Assembly (NCBI GenBank): GCA_965284435.1 | Contig: OZ260083.1 | Coordinates: 1,860,001 to 1,924,000, forward strand | Source of the DNA: CAIYZT01 sp947461435 | GTDB taxonomy: Bacteria > Pseudomonadota > Alphaproteobacteria > Rhodobacterales > Rhodobacteraceae | DNA: 64,000 bases | Direction: 5' to 3' | Shown here: in pieces, positions 31,202 through 40,034 of the stretch | How the letters are laid out: the number at the start of each line of letters is the position of its first letter | Position numbering within the stretch: the first letter of the stretch is position 1 | The notes under the pieces: generated by a model | The model's database searches: none | Told to the model about the DNA's origin: nothing | Seen by the model: only the letters and a program-made list of their open reading frames with translations | Program-made: the position numbers and the translations under genes

Positions 31202-33157
31202 ATGCCGCAAGACCTTCTGTCGGACGCAGGACAAACCTATGACGCCTCCTCCATCGAGGTGCTTGAACCGCTTGAGGCGGTGCGCATGCGCCCGGGCATG
31301 TACATCGGCGGCATAGATGAGCGGGCGTATCACCACCTCGCCGCCGAAATCATCGACAATTCGATGGACGAGGCCGTGGCCGGCTATGCCAACCGCATTG
31401 AGGTGGAACTGCATGAAGACGGGGCCCTGACCGTGCGCGACAATGGCCGCGGTATTCCGGTGGACCCGCACCCGAAGTTTCCAGACAAATCCGCCCTCGA
31501 GGTTATCTTGTGCACGCTCCATTCGGGGGGCAAATTCAACGGCAAGGCTTATGAAACCTCGGGCGGTCTGCACGGCGTCGGCTCCTCGGTGGTGAACGCG
31601 CTGTCCGACCGCATGGATGTCGAGGTTGCCCGCAACAAAGAGCTTTACGCCCAATCCTTCTCGCGCGGCAAACCCTTGGGTCCGATCCAAAAGGTCGGTG
31701 CGGCCCCCAATCGGCGCGGCACCACCGTCACCTTTCACCCCGATCCGCAAATCTTTGGCTCCCATCAGTTCCGCCCGTCGCGGCTGCTGCGCATGGTCCG
31801 GTCCAAGGCCTATCTGTTCTCGGGTGTTGAAATTCGTTGGAAGTCGGCGATCCCCGACGGCGATATGCCGATGGAGGCGACCTTTCGCTTTCCCGGGGGT
31901 CTGGCAGATTATCTGTCCGATACGCTTGAAAAAACAACCACCTACGCCGACCGCCCCTTTGCGGGAAAGGTCGGCTTTCAGGAAAAGTTCAACGTTCCGG
32001 GCTCTGTCGAATGGGCCATCAACTGGTCACCGGTCCGCGACGGTTTCTTGCAATCTTATTGCAACACCGTCCCCACCCCCGAAGGCGGCACCCATGAATT
32101 CGGATTTTGGTCGGCCATCCTGAAAGGCATCCGGGCTTACGGCGAATTGACCAAGAACCGCAAGGCAGAGTTGATCATTCGCGATGACATGCTGACAGGG
32201 GGCTGCGCCGTCATTTCGGTTTTCATCCGCGAACCGCAATTTGTCGGCCAGACAAAGGATCGTTTGGCCACCGAAGAGGCGACGCGCTATGTCGAAAATG
32301 CCGTGCGTGACCACTTCGACACCTGGCTTGCAAACGATACCAAATCTGCCGGTGCCATCCTTGATTTCCTCGTGCTGCGCGCCGAAGAGCGGCTGAAACG
32401 GAAACAGGAAAAGGAAACTCAGCGCAAGACGGCCACCAAAAAGCTGCGCCTTCCGGGCAAGTTGACCGATTGCTCGTCAAAATCGCGCGAAGGCACGGAA
32501 TTGTTCATCGTCGAAGGCGACAGCGCCGGCGGGTCTGCCAAGGCCGCGCGCAACCGTGAAACGCAGGCGCTTTTGCCGCTGAAGGGCAAGATTTTGAACG
32601 TTCTGGGCGCGGCATCGGCCAAGCTGAACGACAACTCCGAAATCCGCGATATCTGCGAAGCTTTGGGCGTCAACATGGGCACCCGGTTTTTGGTGGATGA
32701 TCTGCGCTATGAAAAAATCATCATCATGACCGACGCCGACGTTGACGGCGCCCATATCGCGGCCCTGTTGATGACCTTTTTCTTCAGCCAGATGCGCCCG
32801 TTGATCGACAAGGGCCATCTTTATCTGGCCTGCCCGCCGCTGTACCGTCTTACGCAAGGCGCGCACCGGATCTATGTGTCCGATGATGCCGAAAAAGAGG
32901 TGATGCTGGCCAAAGGTCTGGGCGGGCGCGGAAAGATCGACGTGCAGCGTTTCAAAGGTCTGGGCGAGATGGACGCCAAGGATCTGAAAGACACCACGAT
33001 GAACCCCTTGACGCGCAAGCTGATCCGCGTGTCGATCGACGAGGATGAACCGGGCATGACCGGCGATCTTGTCGAACGCCTGATGGGCAAAAAACCGGAA
33101 CTGCGCTTTCAATACATCCAGGAAAATGCGCGGTTTGTGGAAGAGCTGGATGTATAA
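31202..33157 (+). CDS. parE: DNA topoisomerase IV subunit B
   Basis: ATPase subunit of topoisomerase IV, which decatenates daughter chromosomes. It has 651 residues. GHKL ATPase motifs are EIIDNSMDEAVAG, DNGRGIPVD and SGGLHGVGSSVVNALS. The TOPRIM domain has VEGDSAGGSAK and DADVDGAHI, and the C-terminal GLGEMDAKDL block is intact. The insertion pattern and the PGMYIGGIDERAYHHL N-terminus favour ParE over GyrB. The start at 31202 fits the family. parC is not in the window. Confidence 0.94.
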   Translation: MPQDLLSDAGQTYDASSIEVLEPLEAVRMRPGMYIGGIDERAYHHLAAEIIDNSMDEAVAGYANRIEVELHEDGALTVRDNGRGIPVDPHPKFPDKSALEVILCTLHSGGKFNGKAYETSGGLHGVGSSVVNALSDRMDVEVARNKELYAQSFSRGKPLGPIQKVGAAPNRRGTTVTFHPDPQIFGSHQFRPSRLLRMVRSKAYLFSGVEIRWKSAIPDGDMPMEATFRFPGGLADYLSDTLEKTTTYADRPFAGKVGFQEKFNVPGSVEWAINWSPVRDGFLQSYCNTVPTPEGGTHEFGFWSAILKGIRAYGELTKNRKAELIIRDDMLTGGCAVISVFIREPQFVGQTKDRLATEEATRYVENAVRDHFDTWLANDTKSAGAILDFLVLRAEERLKRKQEKETQRKTATKKLRLPGKLTDCSSKSREGTELFIVEGDSAGGSAKAARNRETQALLPLKGKILNVLGAASAKLNDNSEIRDICEALGVNMGTRFLVDDLRYEKIIIMTDADVDGAHIAALLMTFFFSQMRPLIDKGHLYLACPPLYRLTQGAHRIYVSDDAEKEVMLAKGLGGRGKIDVQRFKGLGEMDAKDLKDTTMNPLTRKLIRVSIDEDEPGMTGDLVERLMGKKPELRFQYIQENARFVEELDV

Positions 33158-33340
33158 GGGGCGCGATTTGCCCCAAAGACATCATTGCCGCAGATCAACC
33201 GTTCTTTCGAACTGGCAGCCCTAAAGGGCGGCTGAAGCGGTCCTTGGTCGGCGCGCGGATTGTGTCCTTCGGCGTCCAAAGGCCCTTGACGTTGAACAGT
33301 CTCAGGCTGCAAAGTCGGAAAAAACAACCGGAGATTGAAA

Positions 33341-33541
33341 TTGTCCGATGTCTTTTCCTCTGCCGCAGGTCTTCTTGTGCTGTTTGCCTTTGGCGTCATG
33401 GCATCCGTGGGCGGCATCCTTGCTGCCGCCAATGGCCTTTCGGCCTTGCATAAAGATATCCTTGTGGCCTTCGCCGTCGCTTTTCCGACGGTTATCTTGG
33501 TCATTCTTCTAGCGTTGATGCGCGGCGCTGCCCGCGCCTGA
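33341..33541 (+). CDS. Small two-helix membrane protein
   Basis: A 66-residue product with two hydrophobic helices (AAGLLVLFAFGVMASVGGIL and ILVAFAVAFPTVILVILLAL) and a basic end RGAARA. I do not recognise a family. TTG 33341 is the best start because GGAG at 33330-33333 is seven bases upstream; an in-frame TTG at 33335 sits too close to it. A bidirectional terminator follows 68 bases after the stop, supporting a real transcript. The 183 bases between parE and this gene hold only short GC hairpins. Confidence 0.5.
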   Translation: MSDVFSSAAGLLVLFAFGVMASVGGILAAANGLSALHKDILVAFAVAFPTVILVILLALMRGAARA

Positions 33542-33608
33542 ACGGCGGGAAACCTTAAGAAAACGTTAAAATGGCTTTTTAAGGTGTTGATAAAGCAGAA
33601 CTAAAAGA

Positions 33609-33634
33609 ATGTCCCGACTCGGGACATCATTTTT
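33609..33634. terminator. Bidirectional terminator between convergent genes
   Basis: ATGTCCCGA (33609-33617), one base, then TCGGGACAT (33619-33627), followed by CATTTTT on the plus strand and TTCTTTTAG on the minus strand. It overlaps the stop codon of the cytochrome gene and terminates from both sides. Confidence 0.8.
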
Positions 33635-34070
33635 GGATGCCCTTCAAATAAACGGCCAGATCCACCAGACGGGCCGGTGTCGGGGTTGAAATGCCATCGC
33701 CCGCATCAAACAGCACGGGATCGCTCTCCAGCAAGCTGCCAAAATCCGGCATCACACGCCCCGGCTCCGGCTGGCCGGTCACTTCCGTATAGCCCCAGAT
33801 GTGCCCCATCACCCGCGCCATGGGAAAGACCCCGCCATTGGCCGCAGCAAGCCCGGTCAGATCAGCCGGCGTCTTTCCCAGCCCCGCCGCGTCCGGCCCA
33901 TTTCCCACCCCCGTCGCCCCATGACAGGGCGCGCAAAGCATCGAAAAATCCTTCTCACCGCTGGAAACCGCAGATTTCGGTGCCTGCTCGCTTTGGCACG
34001 CGCCAAGCACAAGCAAGGATAGGGGCAGGCACAAGGCGGCGGTCAGGCGGGTCATGGCAAAGCCTTTCAT
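33627..34070 (-). CDS. Cytochrome c lipoprotein
   Basis: A 147-residue class I c-type cytochrome. The signal MTRLTAALCLPLSLLVLGAC has a lipobox (Cys25 from the longer start), so the mature protein should be lipid-anchored. The heme site is CAPCH (Cys46, Cys49, His50) and the likely axial methionine is in GRVMPDFGS. GATGVGNGPDAAGLGKTPADL is typical of small electron-transfer cytochromes. The ATG at 34070 overlaps the lolD stop (ATGA); an in-frame ATG at 34055 has its own AAAGG site and is a fair alternative. It is the last gene of lolF-lolD-cytochrome. The electron-transfer partner is unknown. Confidence 0.85.
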   Translation of the reverse strand: MKGFAMTRLTAALCLPLSLLVLGACQSEQAPKSAVSSGEKDFSMLCAPCHGATGVGNGPDAAGLGKTPADLTGLAAANGGVFPMARVMGHIWGYTEVTGQPEPGRVMPDFGSLLESDPVLFDAGDGISTPTPARLVDLAVYLKGIQK

Positions 34071-34744
34071 GTGATCTGTCCTCCATCCAATCGCAGGATC
34101 CGGTCCATCCGCGCCGCAAGGTCCATGTTATGGGTCGCGATCAACGCCGAAAGCCCGGTTTCGCGAACAACGCCCATCAACACCTCAAACACCGCCGCCG
34201 AGGTTGCGGGGTCGAGGTTTCCTGTCGGCTCATCGGCCAACAGCAGTTTGGGCGCATTTGCCAGCGCCCGGCAAAAGGCCACCCTTTGCTGTTCGCCGCC
34301 CGACATGGCCGCAGGTCGATGCCCTGCACGATTGGCAAGACCCACCTGCATCAACAAACTCTCGGCCCGTTCTTCAGCCTCGGCGCGGGATCTGCCATTG
34401 GCCAGTTGCGGGATCACCACATTTTCCAGCGCCGTGAATTCCGGCAACAGATGATGGAACTGATACACAAAGCCCACCAACTCGCGCCGCGCCTCTGTGC
34501 GTTCGCGGTCGGGCAGGCCCACCATATTGCGCCCCACCAAGGCGACAGACCCTTGGTCTGGCGCGTCCAGCAGTCCTGCCACGTGCAGCAAGGTGGACTT
34601 GCCCGCACCCGACGGCGCGACCAAAGCCACCACCTCACCCTTTGCCACCGAAAGTGTGGCCCCGTTCAGAACCCGCACTTGCCCAGGCTTGCCCCGGTTG
34701 AAGGTTTTTTCAATTCCGGCCAGTTCCAGCGTCATCTCATTCAT
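34067..34744 (-). CDS. lolD: Lipoprotein-releasing system ATP-binding protein LolD
   Basis: ATPase powering release of lipoproteins from the inner membrane. It has 225 residues with Walker A APSGAGKST (about 43-51), Q-loop FVYQFHHLLPEF, the signature MSGGEQQRVAFCRA, Walker B LLLADEPTGNLDP and H-loop IATHN. The LolD-type Q-loop and LNGATLSVAKGE are characteristic. It overlaps the upstream lolC/E-type gene by eight bases and the cytochrome gene by four, so all three are translationally linked. Confidence 0.93.
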   Translation of the reverse strand: MNEMTLELAGIEKTFNRGKPGQVRVLNGATLSVAKGEVVALVAPSGAGKSTLLHVAGLLDAPDQGSVALVGRNMVGLPDRERTEARRELVGFVYQFHHLLPEFTALENVVIPQLANGRSRAEAEERAESLLMQVGLANRAGHRPAAMSGGEQQRVAFCRALANAPKLLLADEPTGNLDPATSAAVFEVLMGVVRETGLSALIATHNMDLAARMDRILRLDGGQIT

Positions 34745-36023
34745 AGCGCAGCGCCTCGACCGGGTTCATGCGGGCGGCTTTGCGCGCGGGAAACAGGGTG
34801 ATCACGAAAGACAGCCCCAAGGACAAAACCACCGCAGACAGCACATCAGCGCCCTGCAGCTTTGCTGGAAGGTTGTAGATGCCGCGGATCGATGGATCCC
34901 AAACCCCGCCCCCCGACACCGCGTTCACGAAAGAAAAAATCGGGTCGATATAGATGGCAAACAGGCACCCCAGCACCACCCCCATGACCGTGCCCACGGT
35001 TCCGGTAAAGGCGCCGCAAAGGAAAAACACCCGCATGATGGATCCTTCGGTCAAACCCATGGTGCGCAGAATTCCAATGTCGCGGCCTTTGTTTTTCACC
35101 AGCATGATCAGCCCTGACACGATGTTGAGCGAGGCGATCAGGACAAGGATCGACATGATGATGAACATCACATTATCCTCGATCGTCAGGGCCCGCAGAT
35201 AGGCGCCCGAACTGTCGCGCCAAGACCAAAGATAGGCGTTGGGGCCGGCCGCCTCGGTGACTTGAAGCGCATAATCATCAATCATTTCAGGGTCATTGAC
35301 CATGACTTCGATTTCATCGGCGCGTCCCTCGCTGTTGAAAAAGGACTGCGCTTCGGCAAAAGGCAGGTAAATGCGGGTGCGGTCAATGTCCCAGCGCCCG
35401 GCCGTGAAGATATAGGTAACTTCATAGGCCTTGACGCGCGGCGAGGTTCCAAAGGCGGTTTTAACCCCCGACGGCGCAATCACCCGCACCTTGTCGCCGA
35501 CCGTCAGGCCAAGTTCCTGCGCCAACTGGCTGCCCATCGCCAAGCCCCGGCCATACGCGTTGATGTCCCCATAAGAATTGTTGGCCGCCGTTCCAATTCT
35601 GGGAATGGTCTTCAGATCTTCGGCCCGCATCCCATAGACATCCGCGCCAAAAGCCGCATCGCCCGCTGTTACCATGACTTGCCCACGAACCAGCGGGGCC
35701 GCGCGCGTGACACCCGGGATGGCCAAAAGACGCGACTCGATCGCATCGTAATCAACGAAGCCTTTGATATTCCGTCCGCTTTGGTCCAACTCGCCCGTGG
35801 ACATCACAGAGACATGGGCATTGGCGCCCAGAATGGTATCCACCAGTTCTGCGCGAAAACCCGCCCGAACGGCCAAGGTGGCGATAAGCGCAAAGACGGC
35901 GAGTGTGATGCCGACAAGGCTGATCCAGGTCATGATCGACACCCCGCCCTCGGCCCGCCGGGCCCGCAGATAGCGCCACGCGATCATGAATTCATAGCCA
36001 GAGAAAGGAGCTGTTTTAGCCAA
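34737..36023 (-). CDS. Lipoprotein-releasing ABC permease, single LolC/E homologue
   Basis: Permease that, with LolD, extracts mature outer-membrane lipoproteins and hands them to LolA. It has 428 residues: an N-terminal helix after FMIAWRYLRARRAEGGVSIM, a large periplasmic MacB-type domain (about 55-270), then three helices and the conserved C-terminal FPARKAARMNPVEALRYE. Only one such gene precedes lolD, as in alphaproteobacteria, where one protein (often called LolF) replaces LolC and LolE. TTG 36023 is the likely start, with AAGGA eight bases upstream and conserved residues before the next ATG. Confidence 0.9.
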   Translation of the reverse strand: MAKTAPFSGYEFMIAWRYLRARRAEGGVSIMTWISLVGITLAVFALIATLAVRAGFRAELVDTILGANAHVSVMSTGELDQSGRNIKGFVDYDAIESRLLAIPGVTRAAPLVRGQVMVTAGDAAFGADVYGMRAEDLKTIPRIGTAANNSYGDINAYGRGLAMGSQLAQELGLTVGDKVRVIAPSGVKTAFGTSPRVKAYEVTYIFTAGRWDIDRTRIYLPFAEAQSFFNSEGRADEIEVMVNDPEMIDDYALQVTEAAGPNAYLWSWRDSSGAYLRALTIEDNVMFIIMSILVLIASLNIVSGLIMLVKNKGRDIGILRTMGLTEGSIMRVFFLCGAFTGTVGTVMGVVLGCLFAIYIDPIFSFVNAVSGGGVWDPSIRGIYNLPAKLQGADVLSAVVLSLGLSFVITLFPARKAARMNPVEALRYE

Positions 36024-36086
36024 TCTGCCCGTCCTTTTTTACACCATCATTGGTCGCATCCGCCTGCGGGGTCAAGCGGCTGACGC

Positions 36087-37454
36087 TCACAGGTTCGGGA
36101 CAGCGCCCGTTGTTCCCGATTTGGGGGCCCGCATCCAGAAGCGAGCCATCATGGATGCCGCGGCAGCCAGCAGCCCAATGACCAGCCCGGCCCAAAGCCC
36201 GATGCCGCCCAATCCCATGGGAAATGCCAAAAAGTAAGAGGCCGGAATGCCGATCAACCAATAAGAAACCCCGGCGGCCCACATCGGCGCGCGCGTATCG
36301 CGGATGCCGCGCAGCAAACCCAGTGCCATCGCCTGCATGGCATCGGTCAGTTGAAACAGGGCCGCCATGGCAAGCAATTTGGTTCCAAAGGCCAAAATGG
36401 CGCCCGCTTCTGGTTTCGTCATGTCGGTGAACAAAGCCAAGATCGGGCGCGGCAGCGCCAGAAACAGCACCACTGTGATCAAACCAAACCCGACCGACAT
36501 GGCAATGGCCACTTTTGCGCCGTCCCGCAGGCCCTGCGCGTCGCCCTCGCCGGCGAACCGCCCCGTGCGCACCGTGGTTGCAGAGGCCAGACCCAGATGC
36601 ACCATGAAGGTCAAAGAGGCTGCCTGCATGGCGATGCCGTGGGCGGCCAGTTCCACCGTGCCGATCCAGCCCATCATCAACGTTGCGGCTTGAAACAGGC
36701 CCGCCTCCAGAACGCCCGTCACCCCAATGGGCCAGCCCAAGCGAAAAACCTGACCAAAGGCGTGCCAGTCTGGCCGCCAAAACCGTTGAAAAAGCCGATA
36801 CTGCCGCAGGTCGGGCAGGCGCGCGGCATAGATTGCCAGAACAACCGCGTTGACAATCTGAACCGTGACCGAGGCGGTTGCTGCCCCGCGCACGCCCCAT
36901 TCAGGCAGGCCCCAAACGCCGAAAATCAGCGGATAGGCGATGGCGATATTGACCACGACGGCCAACAACGTGGTCCAAAGCACGACCTGCGTGCGCCCCA
37001 AGGCGGCAAGATAGCTTTTCAGCGCCATGATGATCAACGCGGGGATCATGCCAAAGCCTGCGATGCGCAGAAAATCCTGGCCCAACTGCGCGATCTGGGG
37101 CTTTTGGCCCAAAGCCAACAAAATGTCCTGCGACCAAAAGAAAATCGGGTAAGTCAGCATTCCGAACAAGATCGACAGCCACAATCCCATTCGGGCGTCG
37201 CGGCGGACTTGCTGCCCATCTCCGCGTCCGATGGCTTGGGCGACCATCGGCATGATCGCTTGCGCAAATCCTGATCCCAGAATGAACACAACAAAAAACG
37301 CCGACCCTGCCACGACCACGGCAGCCAATTCCGTCACGCCGTACCAGCCCAGCAGGATGGTATCTGTCACGTGCAAAAGCATCTGCGCGACATGGCTGCC
37401 GATCAGCGGCAGGCCCAATATCATCAGGGCCTTGGCGTGTTGATACCGTGTCAT
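36087..37454 (-). CDS. MATE family multidrug efflux protein (NorM type)
   Basis: Cation-coupled efflux pump of the inner membrane, 455 residues and twelve predicted helices in two pseudo-repeats. The N-terminal PLIGSHVAQMLLHVTDTILLGWYG and MPMVAQAIGRGD, and the mid-protein HGIAMQAASLTFMVHLGLASATTVRTGRFAGEGD, are typical of NorM. The ATG at 37454 gives the conserved N-terminus; an ATG four codons upstream is also possible, and neither has a strong ribosome-binding site. The open frame upstream extends antisense through the GST gene but has no membrane pattern or homology. Divergent from the GST gene. Confidence 0.9.
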   Translation of the reverse strand: MTRYQHAKALMILGLPLIGSHVAQMLLHVTDTILLGWYGVTELAAVVVAGSAFFVVFILGSGFAQAIMPMVAQAIGRGDGQQVRRDARMGLWLSILFGMLTYPIFFWSQDILLALGQKPQIAQLGQDFLRIAGFGMIPALIIMALKSYLAALGRTQVVLWTTLLAVVVNIAIAYPLIFGVWGLPEWGVRGAATASVTVQIVNAVVLAIYAARLPDLRQYRLFQRFWRPDWHAFGQVFRLGWPIGVTGVLEAGLFQAATLMMGWIGTVELAAHGIAMQAASLTFMVHLGLASATTVRTGRFAGEGDAQGLRDGAKVAIAMSVGFGLITVVLFLALPRPILALFTDMTKPEAGAILAFGTKLLAMAALFQLTDAMQAMALGLLRGIRDTRAPMWAAGVSYWLIGIPASYFLAFPMGLGGIGLWAGLVIGLLAAAASMMARFWMRAPKSGTTGAVPNL

Positions 37455-37631
37455 GGAGGTGATCATGCCGCCAGATAGCGCAAAAAACAGGCACTGTGCA
37501 AGGCGTGGTGCGCCCAGATCTCGTGCACTGACTATTGAACGCCGCGCGGATCTGTGGCCCGCCGCCCGCGTCTGTACAGACTTTCCCTTTGCTGCGGGGC
37601 TGGGTATCGTGACCCAAAGAAGGAGTTTTCG

Positions 37632-38273
37632 ATGATCACGATCTATGGGGTTTATCGTTCGCGCGCCTCGCGGCCCTTGTGGCTGTTGGCTGAACTTGCC
37701 ATTCCTTTTCGCCATGTGCCGGTGCTGCAAGCCTACCGGGTGAGCGCAGGACAAAAGCCGGAAGGGTGGACAACCGCGAGCCCGGAATTTCTGGCCGTCA
37801 ATCCCCAAGGACAAATTCCCGCCTTCGAAGAGGATGGATTGGTCTTGACGGAAAGTCTGGCCATTACCTTGCATATTGCGCGCAAGCACGGCGGCGATCT
37901 GGGCCCAAAAGACGCCGCCGAGGTGGCCCTTATGGAACAATGGGCGCTGTTTGCCGCAACTTCGGTGGAAACGCCTGCGCTTGAGATTCTGTATGCCCAA
38001 GCCGAGGGCGGCGAACAGGCCGGTATTGCCGTGAACGCAGAGCGGTTGCGCCGCCCCTTGGCACGTTTGCAAACGCATCTGGAAGGGACAGATTTTCTGG
38101 TCGGCGGCCGATTTACCGCCGCGGATATCAACACGGCAGAATGTGTGCGCTATGCGCAGGGCCATCCCACCTTGGTGGGCGAATACCCCAAGGTAAAGGA
38201 TTGGATTTTGCGCTGTCAGGCCCGTCCGGCCTTTCAAGCCATGTGGGCCGAACGGCTGAAAGAGCCGGCTTGA
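37632..38273 (+). CDS. Glutathione S-transferase family protein
   Basis: A 213-residue cytosolic GST. The thioredoxin-fold half contains YGVYRSRASRPLWLL, with a Ser/Arg-rich catalytic loop, the cis-proline region NPQGQIPAFEEDG and the glutathione-binding LTESLAIT. The helical half contains LEGTDFLVGGRFTAADINTAECVRYAQ, the N-capping box. AAGGAG lies about ten bases before ATG 37632. Substrate unknown; its pairing with a divergent MATE pump is consistent with xenobiotic defence, which is inference. Confidence 0.88.
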   Translation: MITIYGVYRSRASRPLWLLAELAIPFRHVPVLQAYRVSAGQKPEGWTTASPEFLAVNPQGQIPAFEEDGLVLTESLAITLHIARKHGGDLGPKDAAEVALMEQWALFAATSVETPALEILYAQAEGGEQAGIAVNAERLRRPLARLQTHLEGTDFLVGGRFTAADINTAECVRYAQGHPTLVGEYPKVKDWILRCQARPAFQAMWAERLKEPA

Positions 38274-38295
38274 TCGCAGGCGATGTAAGGAATAT

Positions 38296-38346
38296 TTGAC
38301 ACGGTGTATGTTTTGGCATACCTAAAGTCGTGTAAACCAGACACGA
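38296..38346 (+). promoter_or_regulatory. Promoter with two inverted repeats before the membrane protein-XRE genes
   Basis: TTGACA (38296-38301) and TACCTA (38319-38324) are spaced 17 bases as a sigma70-type promoter. GTATG-N6-CATAC (38306-38321) lies inside the spacer, and a second repeat TCGTGT-N7-ACACGA (38328-38346) lies over the transcription start. Either could be the operator of the XRE regulator encoded just downstream. Confidence 0.6.
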
Positions 38347-38360
38347 TTCGAAGGTGACCT

Positions 38361-38810
38361 ATGTCTTTTGGCGAGCGTGATGCCGTAACCAGTCTTTTGA
38401 CCACCTTGATCGTGGCCTATTTGTTTTATCACAATTTAAGCGCCGATCATGCCGCCGGTGTCTTTGGCGGGGCGGACGGGATGCAAGCATGGGCCCGCGC
38501 AGTTTTGTGGCTGATCGGTTATTCCATTGCCATCGCCATCGCGATTACCATTGTGTTCACAATTCTTTATGTCGTTGTGACCGGCGAGAAAAAACCATCC
38601 GATCTGCGCGATGAACGTGACCGGATGATTGAACATCGCGGCACCCGCATCGGGTCGGCGTTGACGGCGACAGGGATGGTTGCCGCGATCGTGGATCTTG
38701 CGATTGGGGCATCGCCCTTGCACGCTTTCACCGTTCTTTTGATTGGATGCTCTGTCTCGGAAATCACGAAAAGCATCTTCAAGATCTTTTGCTACCGGCG
38801 CGGGTATTGA
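38361..38810 (+). CDS. Four-helix membrane protein with DERD motif
   Basis: A 149-residue integral membrane protein. Predicted helices are near SLLTTLIVAYLFYHNL, AVLWLIGYSIAIAIAITIVF (extending to about residue 80), GSALTATGMVAAIVDLAIGA and FTVLLIGCSVSEITKSIF. The cytoplasmic loop between helices 2 and 3 reads DERDRMIEHRGTRIG; the DERDxxIE core is like DUF2178-type proteins, which in other bacteria and archaea are often encoded next to a small helix-turn-helix gene. The same arrangement is seen here, with the XRE gene starting directly after its stop (TGAATG). Function unknown; sensing or regulatory control of the XRE protein is inference. Confidence 0.7.
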   Translation: MSFGERDAVTSLLTTLIVAYLFYHNLSADHAAGVFGGADGMQAWARAVLWLIGYSIAIAIAITIVFTILYVVVTGEKKPSDLRDERDRMIEHRGTRIGSALTATGMVAAIVDLAIGASPLHAFTVLLIGCSVSEITKSIFKIFCYRRGY

Positions 38811-39035
38811 ATGGCCAAGCACCAGATTGCAAACCACATTCGGCGGCTCAGGTTCGAAACTGCGGAAATGACGCAAAAGGACTTGGCCGAACGGGTGGGC
38901 GTGACACGCCAGACCATCGTGGCCATCGAAGCGGCGAAGTATTCGCCGACACTGGAACTTGCGTTCCAAATTGCCCGGGTGTTCGGGCGGCCGTTGGAAG
39001 AGGTGTTTTCCTATGGCGAGGGTGAAGCGGGCTGA
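38811..39035 (+). CDS. Small XRE-family transcriptional regulator
   Basis: A 74-residue Cro/C1-type protein consisting of little more than the DNA-binding domain: IANHIRRLRFETAEMTQKDLAERVGVTRQTIVAIEAAKYSPTLELAFQIARVFGRPLEEVF contains the five-helix fold with the recognition helix at VTRQTIVAIE. The adjacent membrane protein, the MDR gene 21 bases downstream and the inverted repeats upstream suggest an autoregulated operon. Its lack of a sensing domain means the signal must come from a partner, plausibly the membrane protein. Confidence 0.88.
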   Translation: MAKHQIANHIRRLRFETAEMTQKDLAERVGVTRQTIVAIEAAKYSPTLELAFQIARVFGRPLEEVFSYGEGEAG

Positions 39036-39056
39036 GGCCCAGTGAAGGAACGTCAG

Positions 39057-40010
39057 ATGAAAGTTGCAAAAGTCACCGCTTATGGCGGGGTGGAAGCCAT
39101 TGTCTTTGAGCAGCGCCCCACCCCAACCCCGCGCGCAGGCGAGGTGCTTGTACAGGTGAATGCCGCCCCGGTCACGGCGGGCGATGTTCGAATTCGCTCT
39201 GGCCGGGTGCCGCGCGGATTTGGAACGATCTTGCGGCTGGTCTTCGGCTGGAACCGCCCCCGCCGCGCCGTTCAAGGATGGAGTTTTGCCGGCACGGTTC
39301 TGAACGGGGACGGCTTTGCGCGCGGCGCGCGGGTGTTCGGGATCACGGGCATCAAGGGCGGCGCGCACGGCGAGATCGTGGCGGTCCCCAAGGGGCAAGT
39401 GATGGCGATGCCGGACAGCCTGAGCTTTGAACAAGCCGCTGCGTTTTTCTTTGGCGGGCTGACCGCGACGACATTTTTGCTGGATATCGTCACGCTGCAG
39501 GCCGGCCAAAGGGTTTTGATCAATGGCGCGACCGGGTCTGTCGGCTCTGCCGCGATTGAAATCGCCAAATCCAAGGGCGCGGTCGTGACCGCCGTTTGTT
39601 CGGCGCACAACCGGGATCTGGCGCTGCGTCTTGGGGCGGATGAGGTGCGGGATTACCGGATCGACGTCCTTGCCGGGCCCTTTGATGTGATCTTGGATGT
39701 GATCGGCACCCTGCCTTGGCCAAAGGCGGCGCCGCTGCTGGCCCGGGGGGGCACCCTGCTTTTGGTCTCTGCCGATTTGGCACAAAACCTTGGTGCGGCG
39801 CTGCGCCCCAAAAGGGGGACAAAGCGCGTCAAGACGGGCATCAGTTCCGAATCCCGCGCAAATATGGACCGTCTTTTGGCCTTGTATCTGGCGGGTCAGT
39901 ATCACCCGCTTGTCGGGCAAATCTTCGCCTTTGAGGATATTCGCGATGCCCATGCCCAGGCCGAGACCTTTTCGAAGCCGGGCAATACAATTGTGAAGAT
40001 GACAAGCTAA
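39057..40010 (+). CDS. NAD(P)H:quinone oxidoreductase-like MDR protein (zinc-free)
   Basis: A 317-residue medium-chain dehydrogenase/reductase. The GroES-like N-domain (KVTAYGGVEAIVFEQRP ... VNAAPVTAGDVRIRSG) lacks the usual catalytic zinc ligands; the Rossmann segment is INGATGSVGSAAIEIAKSKGA near residue 150. It probably reduces quinones or alpha,beta-unsaturated carbonyls with NAD(P)H. AAGGAA precedes ATG 39057; a GTG five codons upstream is less likely. It lies 21 bases after the XRE gene and 24 bases before the DUF2306 gene, in one operon. Confidence 0.85.
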   Translation: MKVAKVTAYGGVEAIVFEQRPTPTPRAGEVLVQVNAAPVTAGDVRIRSGRVPRGFGTILRLVFGWNRPRRAVQGWSFAGTVLNGDGFARGARVFGITGIKGGAHGEIVAVPKGQVMAMPDSLSFEQAAAFFFGGLTATTFLLDIVTLQAGQRVLINGATGSVGSAAIEIAKSKGAVVTAVCSAHNRDLALRLGADEVRDYRIDVLAGPFDVILDVIGTLPWPKAAPLLARGGTLLLVSADLAQNLGAALRPKRGTKRVKTGISSESRANMDRLLALYLAGQYHPLVGQIFAFEDIRDAHAQAETFSKPGNTIVKMTS

Positions 40011-40034
40011 CACTATATTTTGAAAGGTATAAAT

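Noticed and set aside
37467..38237. Upstream extension of the MATE gene frame through the GST gene
   Set aside because: The extension is antisense to a well-supported GST gene and lacks membrane character; NorM proteins begin at the ATG chosen.
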